Below are positions 33,170 to 43,821 of a stretch of DNA of 64,000 bases, piece by piece. The first letter of the stretch is position 1. Each line of letters begins with the position of its first letter. The DNA is from Butyrivibrio sp. AE3009 (GTDB lineage: Bacteria; Bacillota; Clostridia; Lachnospirales; Lachnospiraceae): NCBI RefSeq assembly GCF_000420845.1, contig NZ_ATVS01000001.1, forward strand, positions 219,890-283,889, written 5' to 3'. Below the pieces are notes generated by a model. The model did not search any database and was not told the DNA's origin. It saw only the letters and a program-made list of their open reading frames with translations. Made by a program: the position numbers and the translations under genes.

Positions 33170-35023
33170 TCACCTTTGTATTTCTCTCAAAACTTTTTCT
33201 GCTATGGAATCAGCATCTATTCCAAGTTCTTCCCTCAATCTGTCAACACTTCCGTGGGTAACAAACTTATCGGGGATAGCAATCTGAAGAACGCTTGCAT
33301 CAAGTCTGTGCTCATCGATGTAGGCTCTTACCTTCTCGCCAAAGCCGCCGCTTGCCACATTCTCCTCCATCGTCACAAACAGCTTGTGATCTCTGGATGC
33401 AAGATGTATATACTCTGTGTCGATGGGCTTAACGAATCTGGCATTTACAAGTGAACATCTGATTCCGTTATTTTTTAATATATCTCTGACCTTCTCAGCT
33501 ATCTTGACCATGGAGCCGACAGCCATGAGGCATACATCCTTCTCTTCATAGATAGGCTCGCATTTGCCAAGTTCTATCGGTGCTCTGTACTCAGACAGTC
33601 CGTCATAGGCATTGCCCCTGGGATATCTGACTGCAACCGGTGATCCAAGGTTAACTGCGAATTTAAGCATATCCGACAGCTCCCACTTGTTCTTGGGCGC
33701 CATGATAGTCATATTGGGCATGGAGGACAGATAGGACAGATCAAAGATACCCTGATGGGTCTCACCGTCGCTTCCGACAAGTCCCGCCCTGTCTATTGCA
33801 AAAGTAACCGGCAGGTTCTGCAGACATACATCTTCAAGTATCTGATCATATGCCCTCTGCAAAAATGACGAATACACAGCAAAAACAGGCTTGTATCCAC
33901 CCGTAGCAAGTCCCGCCGCATAGGTAACGGCATGCTCTTCGGCAATACCGGCATCCACAAATCTGTCAGGATACATATTCCTGAATCTCTTAAGTCCTGT
34001 GCCGTCAGCCATGGCTGCTGTGATGGCAACCACCTTCTCATCCCTGGCACCGAGCTTGCACATAACGGTGCTGAAAATATCCTGATAATTGGCTGTGGTC
34101 CTTGGATTTTTCGGAAGTCCGTTTTCCACGATAAAAGGCTCCGTGCCGTGGAATCTTGCGGGATGTCTCTCCGCAGGCTCATAGCCCTTGCCCTTCTTGG
34201 TCATAACGTGGATCATGACAGCCTTTTTGACCTTCCTTGCTTCCTTGATGGTCTTAACAAGTGCTGCGGTATTATGACCGTCTACAGGGCCAAGATAAGT
34301 TATTCCAAGGTTCTCGAAAACCATCCCCGGAATAAAGAGCTGTTTAAAACTGTTCTTGGCTCGCCTGATGCCATCTACCATCTTGGGATTGGAGTTACGA
34401 AGCTGCTCATACACATCCCATTTAAGATTAAGATATCCTTCTGCTGTGCGGACAGAATCGAGGTATTTCCTCATTCCTCCAACGCTCTCCGAAATGGACA
34501 TCTCATTGTCGTTCAGAATAATAATATAATTGGTCTCCAGCTTGGCTGCATTGTTCAGCGCCTCATAGGCAAGACCTCCAGTAAGCGACCCATCTCCGAT
34601 TACGGAAACAACCGCATAATCATCTCCCTGCAGATCTCTTGCCTTAACCATTCCAAGGCCTGCGGAGATAGATGTTGAACTGTGTCCTGTGTCAAAACAG
34701 TCTGTATCACTTTCGCATCTCTTTGGAAAACCGCTGATTCCGCCGAACTGCCTGATCGTATCGAATTTGTCCTTCCTTCCCGTAAGAAGCTTGTGTGTAT
34801 AGGACTGATGCCCCACATCCCAGATGATCTTATCCTTGGGAAGATCCAAAGCCACATGAAGAGCCATGGTAAGCTCCACGGTTCCAAGATTGGAAGCAAG
34901 ATGTCCGCCTGTTACCGATATATGCTCAATAAGAAAGTCCCTGATCTCCTGTGCCAGCTCGGGGTACTTGGATTGTGGGATTTCCTTTATGTCACCGGTC
35001 TTATTTATTTCATCAAGAAGCAT
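33170..35023 (-). CDS. dxs: 1-deoxy-D-xylulose-5-phosphate synthase
   Basis: 617 residues. The thiamine diphosphate motif GDGSLTGG (about 143-150) with the following NDNEMSIS, the transketolase pyrimidine domain (VDAGIAEEHAVTYAAGLA), and a C-terminal transketolase domain are all present. It joins pyruvate and glyceraldehyde-3-phosphate to start the MEP isoprenoid pathway. The ATG at 35023 follows AAAGGAGCG; an earlier ATG (9 codons up) has no such site. Next to ispA, so isoprenoid precursor and chain building are coupled. Confidence 0.97.
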   Translation of the reverse strand: MLLDEINKTGDIKEIPQSKYPELAQEIRDFLIEHISVTGGHLASNLGTVELTMALHVALDLPKDKIIWDVGHQSYTHKLLTGRKDKFDTIRQFGGISGFPKRCESDTDCFDTGHSSTSISAGLGMVKARDLQGDDYAVVSVIGDGSLTGGLAYEALNNAAKLETNYIIILNDNEMSISESVGGMRKYLDSVRTAEGYLNLKWDVYEQLRNSNPKMVDGIRRAKNSFKQLFIPGMVFENLGITYLGPVDGHNTAALVKTIKEARKVKKAVMIHVMTKKGKGYEPAERHPARFHGTEPFIVENGLPKNPRTTANYQDIFSTVMCKLGARDEKVVAITAAMADGTGLKRFRNMYPDRFVDAGIAEEHAVTYAAGLATGGYKPVFAVYSSFLQRAYDQILEDVCLQNLPVTFAIDRAGLVGSDGETHQGIFDLSYLSSMPNMTIMAPKNKWELSDMLKFAVNLGSPVAVRYPRGNAYDGLSEYRAPIELGKCEPIYEEKDVCLMAVGSMVKIAEKVRDILKNNGIRCSLVNARFVKPIDTEYIHLASRDHKLFVTMEENVASGGFGEKVRAYIDEHRLDASVLQIAIPDKFVTHGSVDRLREELGIDADSIAEKVLREIQR

Positions 35024-35046
35024 TTTTTCGCTCCTTTCCCCTGTAA

Positions 35047-35985
35047 TCACTTGTTTCTGTATATAAGATACTCAAACAGCCCGTCAAGGAAACTGTCTCC
35101 AAAGCCCAGCTCCGACAATATGGCTGAGGCCTCGTCCGACATCTGCTTAACCTTATTCCTGGCCTCTTCCATGCCATAGAGACTGACATAGGTTGTCTTG
35201 TTATTCTTCTCATCGGAACCTATGGGTTTACCAAGTTCCTCCTGATTGCCGACAATATCCAGAATATCGTCTTGAATCTGGAATGCGATTCCAACGTTGC
35301 TGCCGGCTCTCTCCATCATATCGACCTGCTTTTTATCAGCGCCGCCAAGAATAGCTCCCACCATAAGTGAGGATTCTATTAAGGCTCCGGTCTTGTTTTC
35401 GTCAATGTAAGCAAGAACATCCTTCATATCGGCGCTGCCAAGATCGGCATTCTCCGCCATTATATCAGCGCACTGTCCGCCCACCATTCCATAGATTCCC
35501 GCCTTGGTTGCAAGGACTTCTAGAGCTGATAAAAATCTGTTCTTGTTCTCTCCGTCGTAGGAAGGCAGTTCCTTTCCTGTAAGGGCTCCCTTCACCGCTG
35601 TCTCGAATGCAAAATTAAGAAGTCCGTCTCCCGCAAGAGTAGCCATTCCAGCGCCATATACTGCGTGTGTGGTCTTCCTTCCCCTTCTGTACTCATCATT
35701 GTCCATACAGGGAAGATCATCGTGCACCAGAGAATAGGTATGTATCATCTCAATGGCAGCCATAAAAGGCTCCACCACACTCTCATCTCCATTGCCGGAA
35801 AAAAGCCTGTAGGACTCCAGCATCATTACGGGTCTCAGGCGCTTGCCTCCAGCCATAAGGCTGTAATTCATAGCCTCGATAACTCTCTTTGCGTAGCCCT
35901 CCTCGGCGGGTAAAAATCTCTTAAGTACATCCTCTACGTGGGATGCTCTGTCCAGGAGCTGTTTTTCAAAAATCTGATCTGCCAT
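35047..35985 (-). CDS. ispA: Farnesyl diphosphate synthase (polyprenyl synthetase)
   Basis: 312 residues. The first Asp-rich motif DDLPCMDNDEYRRG (about 94-107) and the second DDILD (about 240-244) bind the allylic diphosphate and Mg. GGKRLRPVMML is the IPP-binding basic block. Chain length (C15) is inferred from family context. Its ATG directly follows the xseB stop codon. Confidence 0.95.
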   Translation of the reverse strand: MADQIFEKQLLDRASHVEDVLKRFLPAEEGYAKRVIEAMNYSLMAGGKRLRPVMMLESYRLFSGNGDESVVEPFMAAIEMIHTYSLVHDDLPCMDNDEYRRGRKTTHAVYGAGMATLAGDGLLNFAFETAVKGALTGKELPSYDGENKNRFLSALEVLATKAGIYGMVGGQCADIMAENADLGSADMKDVLAYIDENKTGALIESSLMVGAILGGADKKQVDMMERAGSNVGIAFQIQDDILDIVGNQEELGKPIGSDEKNNKTTYVSLYGMEEARNKVKQMSDEASAILSELGFGDSFLDGLFEYLIYRNK

Positions 35986-36222
35986 TTACTCAAAATCCTC
36001 CAGGCTTCCGTCCTCGGATATTTTCTGAACCTTCTGTTCCACCACTGCAATAGCTTCGTGGCAGCTCTTTAACAGCTTCATTCCCTCCTGATATTCCTTG
36101 AAGGAATCCTCCAGAGTAATATCCTCATCCTCAAGGGCTCTTATCTTCTCTTCTATTTTCTTGAAAGCTTCTTCTACAGAGAAGCTCTGCTCTTCTTCAA
36201 CTGCTTTTTTTCTGGTTGCCAT
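35986..36222 (-). CDS. xseB: Exodeoxyribonuclease VII small subunit
   Basis: 78 residues, a predicted helical hairpin with the conserved FEEALK-like core (SVEEAFKKIEEKIRALE and FKEYQEGMKLLKSCHEAI). It assembles on XseA to form the nuclease for single-stranded DNA. It sits between xseA and ispA, in its usual order, with no gap to ispA. Confidence 0.93.
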   Translation of the reverse strand: MATRKKAVEEEQSFSVEEAFKKIEEKIRALEDEDITLEDSFKEYQEGMKLLKSCHEAIAVVEQKVQKISEDGSLEDFE

Positions 36223-36232
36223 ATGGTCGTCC

Positions 36233-37447
36233 TCAGTTTCTGTCTATTTGACGGCTCCCTGTAACTGTTGCCTCTATGACGCCGTCGGTGACGTATACTT
36301 TAATATCATCTCCCTTGGATACATCCCCTGTGTTTCTGATGTTCCTACCCTCGTCATCGGTGGTGTAGGAATATCCGCCTTTTAGTCTGTCCAAAGGAGA
36401 AAGTCCCTTAAGTTTCTCAATATCCAGGTCCAGCCTGTGTCTTAAGGATATCAGACGCCTATCCATAAGCGCCTTCAACGTATCTTCTAACTGATCCATG
36501 CGAAGATACTGCTCTTTTATCTTACCTGCGGGACTAAGGAGCCTAAGCGTCTCATAGAAGCGCTCTGACTTGTACTTGTACCCGCTAATTATCCTATCCA
36601 TATTTTTATACAGGATCGCTGAATAATCCTCCAGATCCTGCACAAATCTTCTGTATTCAAAAACCGCAAGCTCTGCCGCTGCTGAAGGTGTAGGTGCCCT
36701 TCGGTCCGACACAAAGTCTGCAATCGTGGTATCTGTTTCATGTCCTACTGCTGAAATAATAGGGATGGGGCAGTCAAAAATAGCCTGTGCGACTATCTCC
36801 TCGTTGAAAGCCCATAAATCTTCTATGGAACCTCCACCTCGTCCAACGATGATAACATCGACCTGCTTGGAAGCTAAGGTCTCTATGCCCCTGACAATAC
36901 TCTCAGCGGCCTGATCACCCTGAACAATGGCAGGATAAAGAATAATCTGAATATGCGGATTTCGCCGCGTCGCCACATTGATTATGTCGCGAACTGCTGC
37001 TCCGGTGGGAGCGGTCACAACGCCGAGAGTTCTTATAAATGCCGGAATAGGCTGTTTGTAATCCTGCGCAAACATGCCCTGTTCCTCTAGCTTTTTCTTT
37101 AACTCCTCATACCTTTCATAGAGAGCACCGGCGCCATCAAGCTCAATCTGCCTTGCATAGAGCTGATACTTGCCGTCTCTCTCATAAACGGTAACCGAAC
37201 CGGATGCCTTAACCTGCTGGCCTTCCTTCATTCGAAATTTGAGCCCGCCCCGCTCGGCATCCGAGCGAAACATGACGCAGGAAATAGCCCCTCCGGCATC
37301 CTTAAGCGTAAAATAGATATGACCGGAGGAATGATACTTACAATTGCTCACCTCTCCTTTGATCGTTATTGATCTGAGGAGAAAATCCTGAGCAAACATA
37401 TTTTTTACATATGCATTAACCTGTGTGACTGTATATTCACTGCGCAA
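36233..37447 (-). CDS. xseA: Exodeoxyribonuclease VII large subunit
   Basis: 404 residues. An N-terminal OB fold ([18 protein letters not shown]) binds DNA, and the catalytic domain has [14 protein letters not shown] and [16 protein letters not shown], the family signatures. Coiled-coil helices and a short C-terminal beta domain follow. It degrades single-stranded DNA with XseB. It overlaps the nusB gene by 11 bases. Confidence 0.96.
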   Translation of the reverse strand: MRSEYTVTQVNAYVKNMFAQDFLLRSITIKGEVSNCKYHSSGHIYFTLKDAGGAISCVMFRSDAERGGLKFRMKEGQQVKASGSVTVYERDGKYQLYARQIELDGAGALYERYEELKKKLEEQGMFAQDYKQPIPAFIRTLGVVTAPTGAAVRDIINVATRRNPHIQIILYPAIVQGDQAAESIVRGIETLASKQVDVIIVGRGGGSIEDLWAFNEEIVAQAIFDCPIPIISAVGHETDTTIADFVSDRRAPTPSAAAELAVFEYRRFVQDLEDYSAILYKNMDRIISGYKYKSERFYETLRLLSPAGKIKEQYLRMDQLEDTLKALMDRRLISLRHRLDLDIEKLKGLSPLDRLKGGYSYTTDDEGRNIRNTGDVSKGDDIKVYVTDGVIEATVTGSRQIDRN

Positions 37448-37850
37448 ATTTAGCTAACACTCCGTTTACGAAAGCGGGTGAACCGTCCTGTCCATATTTC
37501 TTGGCAAGCTCTACCGCCTCGTTAATAGCAACTCCTGTGGGTACGGACTCGTCATATTTGATCTCGTACACAGCAAGTCTTATTATGGTGAGATCCACCT
37601 TGGCCATGCGACCGGTGTCCCATCCTGAAGTCTTGTCATTTATAGCTGCATCGATCTCTTCCAGCTTCTCGGCAATCTTCTCATATTTATCTCTGATATA
37701 ATCCGCATCTGACTTGGAGAACTCAGTGTCACCTGTTGTGGCAAACAGCTCTTCCTGCTCGGGCATATCTTCAATCGGATTAAATTCTACGCGAAAAAGA
37801 AGCTCAAATATCTTCTCTCGCAGCATACTTCTATTCATCATATTTTCCAT
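37437..37850 (-). CDS. nusB: Transcription antitermination factor NusB
   Basis: 137 residues, all-helical RNA-binding fold. Family blocks: [14 protein letters not shown] at the start and [20 protein letters not shown] then [19 protein letters not shown] at the end. With NusE/S10 it binds boxA of rRNA leaders. Two ATGs lie close together at the start (residues 1 and 4-5), so the N-terminus is uncertain by a few residues. Confidence 0.95.
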   Translation of the reverse strand: MENMMNRSMLREKIFELLFRVEFNPIEDMPEQEELFATTGDTEFSKSDADYIRDKYEKIAEKLEEIDAAINDKTSGWDTGRMAKVDLTIIRLAVYEIKYDESVPTGVAINEAVELAKKYGQDGSPAFVNGVLAKFAQ

Positions 37851-37879
37851 TCCTAATCAGTAAAAAAGGTTGTTACGGT

Positions 37880-38233
37880 TCATGACTTGGGCATTGTAAT
37901 GCCGGCAATCCTTACATTGACGTCGGTAACCTGAAGCCCTGTCATATTCTCGATGGCGGCCTGAACTCTGGTCTGAACCTGTTGGCAGGTAGCCGGAATA
38001 TTGTAGCCGTAAACCATCATAAGTGCAAGATCAACCTTAACCTCAGAAGCTGCAAGTGCTACCTTGGCACCCTTGTTCAGGTTCTTCCTGCCGACCTTCT
38101 CAAGAACATCGCTGGTATAATTGCCTGCCATAGCTGATACTCCGTCAACCTCAAGAGCTGCCAGAGCTGCGATTCTTGCAACTACGTCATCTGCAATCTT
38201 AACTGTTCCAACCTCTGCTAATTCTTTTCCCAT
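37880..38233 (-). CDS. Asp23/Gls24 family envelope stress protein
   Basis: 117 residues with the family core VKIADDVVARIAALAALEVDGVSAM and VKVDLALMMVYGYNIPATCQQVQ. Asp23-type proteins lie under the membrane and are tied to envelope stress in Firmicutes. The gene is upstream of nusB, as in many Clostridia. Its leader (38234-38300) is AT-rich and contains inverted TGTATG/CATACA half-sites. Confidence 0.92.
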   Translation of the reverse strand: MGKELAEVGTVKIADDVVARIAALAALEVDGVSAMAGNYTSDVLEKVGRKNLNKGAKVALAASEVKVDLALMMVYGYNIPATCQQVQTRVQAAIENMTGLQVTDVNVRIAGITMPKS

Positions 38234-38300
38234 TATTAGTACCTCGCATAAGTATTGTATGTATCAAGAATGTATAAACATACAAAAATAGTATAACATA

Positions 38301-39770
38301 TTACAGCCAGAATATCATAGTTTTGGTATCGGCAAATGTAGTATAAGAAACCGTACCGGTTTCATCATGTAGATAATCAAACACTCCCCTCTCGGTGATA
38401 AGCATCTGAAAAAGTGCATCATACACAGCGTCGGAAGCACATTTGATAGTCACATTCTCACTTCCGTCTGCATAACGCCTCTCAAAAAGATCTCTCACCA
38501 GAGCTGGTTCAGCATAGGTAAAATATTCGTCCTCGCGGACATAATAATTGTCCTTCATGCTGTTACAGGTAGGCATATAGATAAGATCCGAGATCTGGTG
38601 ATTCCTGCTGATCTCCTGCGTGGAAACATTGAGATAATCATAGTTCACGGAAGGGAACTTGGTGGAATCCGCCGACTCTCCCGAAGAAGTCTGATAAGAA
38701 GCATCTCCCCAGGTTACATCCATGTAATAATACGCATCGTTACACAGAACCAGATTCCAGGCGTGCCGAACTCCCGTTGAATTCTTGGTTGTAACGGTCC
38801 CCGTAACCAGTGTGCAGGGAATACCCAGCTTGTTAAGAATAAGCTGCGCCGCCTTGGAATAACCGTTGCAGACACTTCTGCCGTCTATAAATACTGAGCA
38901 GATATTCTGGTTATCTCCGGCGTCCACATCATATTCTGTATTGTTTATGATATAGTCATAAACATATTTGATCGCATAATAGTCATCGGTAGAAGAAGGT
39001 GCGCCGGCCAGGCAAGCGTTAACGGATTCGTTGATCAGTTGCTGCCTTCTATCCACTTCATCCTTGTCATACAGGTAATTGCCTGTGAAGGTGATCTTGG
39101 TAATAACATTATCCAGGGTGTAATTGGTATACTGATATCCGTCCACATAGAAGATCTCGGGATGATCCGTCATTACATAGTCAAAAACCAATTCGATGGC
39201 ATCATCGCTGGTGGTTGACACCAGAATATCCTTTCCCATCCCCTGCATAATAAGAAGAAGCTCAGCATAGAGAGTCTTGCCGGAATCGGTAAGCCTCTCA
39301 TAGGCATAATTGCCCTCCTGCTGCCTCTTTACAGATTCAAGATTTGCCTCAGTGATGCCAATTTCCTCCCTGGCAGCCTTGAGCTTCTCATCCGTATCGG
39401 AATCCTTAAGCTTCCTGTAGCTGGACATAAAGGAAGAATCTGCGTGACCGACATCCTCGTCCCGTTCCCTGTCCTGGGATAGTACAGCTCCGTCGTTCAT
39501 CCCGGAAGCCGTCTCCGCCATGGCAGCGGCATCCTCATTGTCCCCCTCGTAGGTTACAGCAACCGAATCAGCCGGAATATCCTCGGATACAACATAGGAC
39601 TGTTCATGTGAAGAAATCACCCCTTCTTCATATTCATCGGGATTCTTGACTCCTATATCCTCCAGATACTGATTCCATGCTTCCCCGCAGCCTGTCAGAG
39701 CACTGACAGCAATAATAACACTGCTCATTAAGGCAGTGACTTTTTTAAATCCATAATGCCTTTTAAGCAA
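38301..39770 (-). CDS. Transglutaminase-domain lipoprotein
   Basis: 489 residues from a TTG start with GAGGGG 7 bases upstream; a longer ATG version would overlap prfC by 29 bases. A signal peptide ending in the lipobox LTGC (Cys about 29) predicts a membrane-anchored, outside protein. The transglutaminase-like core has SVCNGYSKAAQLI (Cys), RHAWNLVLCNDAYYYMDVTW (His and Asp), the papain-like triad. It could act as a cysteine protease or cross-linker on wall material. The long N-terminal half is not recognised. Confidence 0.85.
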   Translation of the reverse strand: MLKRHYGFKKVTALMSSVIIAVSALTGCGEAWNQYLEDIGVKNPDEYEEGVISSHEQSYVVSEDIPADSVAVTYEGDNEDAAAMAETASGMNDGAVLSQDRERDEDVGHADSSFMSSYRKLKDSDTDEKLKAAREEIGITEANLESVKRQQEGNYAYERLTDSGKTLYAELLLIMQGMGKDILVSTTSDDAIELVFDYVMTDHPEIFYVDGYQYTNYTLDNVITKITFTGNYLYDKDEVDRRQQLINESVNACLAGAPSSTDDYYAIKYVYDYIINNTEYDVDAGDNQNICSVFIDGRSVCNGYSKAAQLILNKLGIPCTLVTGTVTTKNSTGVRHAWNLVLCNDAYYYMDVTWGDASYQTSSGESADSTKFPSVNYDYLNVSTQEISRNHQISDLIYMPTCNSMKDNYYVREDEYFTYAEPALVRDLFERRYADGSENVTIKCASDAVYDALFQMLITERGVFDYLHDETGTVSYTTFADTKTMIFWL

Positions 39771-39795
39771 ATATTTTCCCCTCAAAAAATAGAAT

Positions 39796-41400
39796 TTAGT
39801 TCTTCTTGAATTCGGAGAGAACAAGCCCCTTATTTCTCTCCATTGTCATGCCGACGCTCCATTCGTTAATAAACAAAAGAAGCGGTCTGTCGTGCATATC
39901 CTTGATCTTCTTCATATCGGAAGTGCCCACAAGCGCAGACATATCCACGTCCTCGTTATCTACCCATCTGATATATTCATAAGGGAGACTTTCAAGTATT
40001 ATGTCTACATTGTACTCGCTCTCAAGTCTGAATTTCAAGACATCAAACTGAAGAACACCGACAACGCCGACGATGATCTCTTCAAGTCCGGTATTGAACT
40101 CCTGGAAAATCTGAATAGCGCCTTCCTGAGCAATCTGGGTGATACCCTTGACGAACTGCTTACGCTTCATGGTATCAACCTGTCTTACCCTTGCGAAATG
40201 CTCGGGAGCGAAGGTAGGAATTCCCTCATAAACAATGTTTTCCTTGGGCATACAAACAGTATCTCCGATTGAGAAAATACCGGGATCAAATACACCCATG
40301 ATATCTCCGGCATAGGCTTCGCTTAAGATCTTTCTCTCATCAGCCATAAGCTGCTGAGGCTGGGAAAGACGCATTACCTTGCCGCTCTGTACATGCTTAA
40401 CTTCCTTGTCTGCATCATATCTTCCGGAGCAGATACGCATAAATGCAACTCTGTCTCTGTGGGCCTTGTTCATGTTGGCCTGGATCTTGAATACAAATGC
40501 AGAAAACTCTCTCTCAAGAGGATCAATAACCTCTCCGTCAGCTGAAGTTCTGCCTGTGGGAGGTGTAGCCATCTTGAGGAAGTGATGAAGGAAGAGCTCA
40601 ACTCCGAAGTTCTGAAGAGCAGATCCGAAAAATACCGGTGTGAGCTGCCCTGCTCTTACAGCCTCAAGATCATACTCAGCTCCTGCTCCGTCCAAAAGCT
40701 CGATCTCACCTACAAGCTTGTCGTAAGCATCCTGTCCGATCTCGCTGTCAATGGCAGCCTTATCGTCAAGGCTGATGATGGTCTCTTTACCTTCCTTGGT
40801 TCCCTTCTGGGTCTCTGAAAAGGTTACGATATGTCCCTCTCTTCTGTCATAGATACCCTTGAAGCCCTTACCTGAACCGATAGGCCAGTTCATAGGACAT
40901 GTGGCGATACCAAGGTTGTTCTCGATATCATCGAGAAGATCAAAGGTGTCCATGGCATCACGATCCAGCTTGTTGATAAAGGTAAAGATCGGAATATGGC
41001 TCATGGCGCAGACCTTGAAGAGTTTTCTGGTCTGAGCCTCAACACCCTTACTTGCATCTATTACCATGACAGCAGAATCCGCTGCCATAAGTGTTCTGTA
41101 GGTATCCTCAGAGAAATCCTGGTGACCCGGTGTATCAAGAATGTTGATACAGCATCCTTCAAAATTAAACTGAAGAACTGAAGATGTAACGGAAATACCT
41201 CTCTGTTTCTCAATCTCCATCCAGTCAGATACCGCATGTCTTGCGGTGGCCTTACCCTTAACGCTGCCGGCCATGTTGATGGCTCCGCCGTAGAGAAGAA
41301 ATTTCTCGGTAAGTGTTGTCTTACCTGCGTCAGGGTGGGAAATGATGGCAAAGGTACGTCTCTTATTTATTTCATTAATTGTTTCTTTTGTATTACTCAT
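39796..41400 (-). CDS. prfC: Peptide chain release factor 3
   Basis: 534 residues, translational GTPase. G1 SHPDAGKTTLTE, G3 DTPGHQDFSE, G4 NKLD are all present, plus the RF3-specific domain II and III. It recycles RF1/RF2 after termination. Start MSNTKETINEINKRRTFAII fits the family. Separated from pnp upstream by a strong hairpin. Confidence 0.97.
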   Translation of the reverse strand: MSNTKETINEINKRRTFAIISHPDAGKTTLTEKFLLYGGAINMAGSVKGKATARHAVSDWMEIEKQRGISVTSSVLQFNFEGCCINILDTPGHQDFSEDTYRTLMAADSAVMVIDASKGVEAQTRKLFKVCAMSHIPIFTFINKLDRDAMDTFDLLDDIENNLGIATCPMNWPIGSGKGFKGIYDRREGHIVTFSETQKGTKEGKETIISLDDKAAIDSEIGQDAYDKLVGEIELLDGAGAEYDLEAVRAGQLTPVFFGSALQNFGVELFLHHFLKMATPPTGRTSADGEVIDPLEREFSAFVFKIQANMNKAHRDRVAFMRICSGRYDADKEVKHVQSGKVMRLSQPQQLMADERKILSEAYAGDIMGVFDPGIFSIGDTVCMPKENIVYEGIPTFAPEHFARVRQVDTMKRKQFVKGITQIAQEGAIQIFQEFNTGLEEIIVGVVGVLQFDVLKFRLESEYNVDIILESLPYEYIRWVDNEDVDMSALVGTSDMKKIKDMHDRPLLLFINEWSVGMTMERNKGLVLSEFKKN

Positions 41401-41426
41401 ATTAACCTCAATCTATTCAATATTAA

Positions 41427-41452
41427 GGCCGGTATGCAGTTGCATGCCGGCC
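41427..41452 (-). terminator. GC-rich hairpin between pnp and prfC
   Basis: GGCCGG...CCGGCC arms span 41427-41452 with ATGCA/TGCAT inside. On the minus strand it is followed by TTAATATT, a weak T tract, so it may be an attenuator or terminator after pnp. Confidence 0.5.
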
Positions 41453-41481
41453 AATTGTTTGTTACCTCAGAATAGAGCAGG

Positions 41482-43572
41482 TTACTGCTGAGCTACATCC
41501 TTCATTGAGAAGCTGATTCTGCCCATCTTATCCTTGCCAAGGCATACAACTGTAACTGTGTCGCCAAGTGTAAGAACATCCTCAACGTGATCGATTCTCT
41601 CCTTGGAGATCTTGCTGATGTGAACCATGCCCTCTTTTCCGGGAGCGAACTCTACGAATGCGCCAAACTCCTTGATGCTTACAACCTTACCTGTGAAGAT
41701 CTGGCCCTTCTCAAAGTCTGAAACGATGATGTTAACCATGTCAACGGCCTTCTGGATCATCTCTGCATCCTCACCGCAAACAGATACCTTACCATCATCT
41801 GTGATATCAATCTTAACTCCTGTGCGAGCGATGATCTCGTTGATGGTCTTACCTCTCTGACCAACTACATCGCCGATCTTCTCAGGATCGATCTGAACTG
41901 AAACAATCTTAGGAGCATACTTGGATACTTCCTTACGAGGCTCTGCAATAGCCTTGCTCATGCACTCATCCATGATGAAGAATCTAGCCTCACGGCACTG
42001 TGCGATAGCTGTCTCAACGATAGGCTTAGTAAGACCGTGGATCTTGATATCCATCTGGATAGCTGTGATACCGTCCTTAGTACCTGTTACCTTGAAGTCC
42101 ATGTCTCCGAAGAAATCCTCAAGACCCTGGATATCTGTAAGTACTACGAAATCGTCATCTGTATCACCTGTTACAAGACCGCAGCTGATACCTGCAACCA
42201 TCTTCTTGATGGGAACACCTGCAGCCATAAGTGACATACAGGATGCGCAGGTTGAAGCCATTGATGTTGAACCGTTGGACTCGAAGGTCTCTGATACGGC
42301 ACGGATTGCATAAGGGAACTCCTCAACACTTGGAAGAACAGGAAGAAGTGCTCTCTCTGCAAGGGCACCATGTCCGATCTCTCTACGTCCGGGTCCTCTT
42401 GAAACCTTGGTCTCACCTACTGAGTAAGCAGGGAAGTTGTACTGATGTACATATCTCTTGTCAGCTGCGAAAGCGTCAAGGCCTTCAACCTTCTGAGCCT
42501 CTGAAAGAGGTGCAAGAGTTACTACATCACAGATCTGTGTCTGTCCACGAGTGAACATAGCACTTCCGTGTACTCTTGGAATAAGGTCAACCTCAGCTGC
42601 CAGAGGTCTGATCTGCTTGATCTCACGGCCGTCAGGTCTCTTGTGATCCTTGAGGATCATCTTACGAACGGTCTTCTTCTCATACTGGTAAATAGCCTCA
42701 CCGAGGATTGCAAGCCACTCTTCGTTGTCTGCAAACTTCTCTGTAAGTCTATCTGTGATCTCTGCAATGTTGCCCTCTCTGGTCTGCTTGTCATCTGTGA
42801 ATACAGCCTTCTCCATCTCTTCCGGAGGAACAACTTCCTTGATTGCTGCAAAAAGCTCTTCGGGAACTGCGCAGCTTGTGTACTCGTGCTTAGGCTTACC
42901 AACCTCTGCTACGATACCCTTGAAGAACTCGATAAGCTGAAGGTTCACATCATGAGCCTTGTAGATAGCTTCCTTCATCTTCTCCTCAGGAATCTCGTTG
43001 GCACCTGCCTCAATCATGATAACCTTCTGTCCTACAGATGCAACTGTAAGCTTGAGATCACCTGTATTCCACTGCTCCTGAGTAGGGTTAACGATAAGCT
43101 CACCATCGATCATACCCATCTGTGTCATAGCACAAGGGCCATCGAAAGGAATATCTGAAATAGAAACTGAAACTGATGCGCCGAGCATAGCTACAAGCTC
43201 AGGTCTGCACTGAGGATCAACTGCCATAACCATCGTCTCGATAGTTACGTCGTTTCTGTAATCCTTAGGGAAAAGAGGACGCATAGGACGGTCGATAACA
43301 CGGCTGGTGAGGATAGCGTTCTCAGAAGGCTTGCCCTCTCTCTTGTTGTAACCGCCGGGGAACTTTCCTACAGCGTAGAACTTCTCGCCATACTCTACTG
43401 AAAGAGGGAAGAAGTCGATTCCGTCTCTGGGCTTAGCTGATGCTGTTGCTGTACAAAGCACTGTTGTGTCGCCGTACTGCATGAATGCGCAGCCGTTAGC
43501 CTGTTTTCCTACCTTGCCGATTTCAACCTTAAGTGTACGGCCGGCCAGTTCCATTGAATAAGTCTTTACCAT
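41482..43572 (-). CDS. pnp: Polyribonucleotide nucleotidyltransferase (PNPase)
   Basis: 696 residues. Two RNase PH domains (with FFPLSVEYGEKFYAVGKFPGG and FPAYSVGETKVSRGPGRREIGHG), a helical insert, then KH (VVGQRGKTINEIIARTGVKIDI) and S1 (FTGKVVSIKEFGAFVEFAPG) domains. It degrades RNA 3' to 5' by phosphorolysis and is part of the degradosome. AAGGAG precedes the ATG. It follows rpsO after a terminator, the usual rpsO-pnp order. Confidence 0.98.
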   Translation of the reverse strand: MVKTYSMELAGRTLKVEIGKVGKQANGCAFMQYGDTTVLCTATASAKPRDGIDFFPLSVEYGEKFYAVGKFPGGYNKREGKPSENAILTSRVIDRPMRPLFPKDYRNDVTIETMVMAVDPQCRPELVAMLGASVSVSISDIPFDGPCAMTQMGMIDGELIVNPTQEQWNTGDLKLTVASVGQKVIMIEAGANEIPEEKMKEAIYKAHDVNLQLIEFFKGIVAEVGKPKHEYTSCAVPEELFAAIKEVVPPEEMEKAVFTDDKQTREGNIAEITDRLTEKFADNEEWLAILGEAIYQYEKKTVRKMILKDHKRPDGREIKQIRPLAAEVDLIPRVHGSAMFTRGQTQICDVVTLAPLSEAQKVEGLDAFAADKRYVHQYNFPAYSVGETKVSRGPGRREIGHGALAERALLPVLPSVEEFPYAIRAVSETFESNGSTSMASTCASCMSLMAAGVPIKKMVAGISCGLVTGDTDDDFVVLTDIQGLEDFFGDMDFKVTGTKDGITAIQMDIKIHGLTKPIVETAIAQCREARFFIMDECMSKAIAEPRKEVSKYAPKIVSVQIDPEKIGDVVGQRGKTINEIIARTGVKIDITDDGKVSVCGEDAEMIQKAVDMVNIIVSDFEKGQIFTGKVVSIKEFGAFVEFAPGKEGMVHISKISKERIDHVEDVLTLGDTVTVVCLGKDKMGRISFSMKDVAQQ

Positions 43573-43756
43573 TTTTTTCTCCTTAATCTCTCCTGCTCAT
43601 CCGCGGTCCATCATCCGCATGTTGCGCTTCAGGTGCGTGTGCAGGCTTTGTCATGTTGATATTACTTGGTACTTTATATGAAGCATAGGTTTCAAGGTCA
43701 TAGCTAATACCACGAAATCGCACTATTAACTATAACTTTGAATCCCTGATTCATAT

Positions 43757-43807
43757 AAAAAATTAAAGACGGAATAAGCCGATCATCCAATCAGCTTTAT
43801 CCCGCCT
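43757..43807 (-). terminator. Intrinsic terminator after rpsO
   Basis: On the minus strand GGCGGGATAA pairs with TTATTCCGTC over 10 positions (with G-U pairs), and an inner stem continues. It is followed by TTTAATTTTTT. It is 15 bases past the rpsO stop codon. The remaining 43573-43756 holds the pnp leader and no gene. Confidence 0.75.
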
Positions 43808-43821
43808 TTCAATTTCATGAA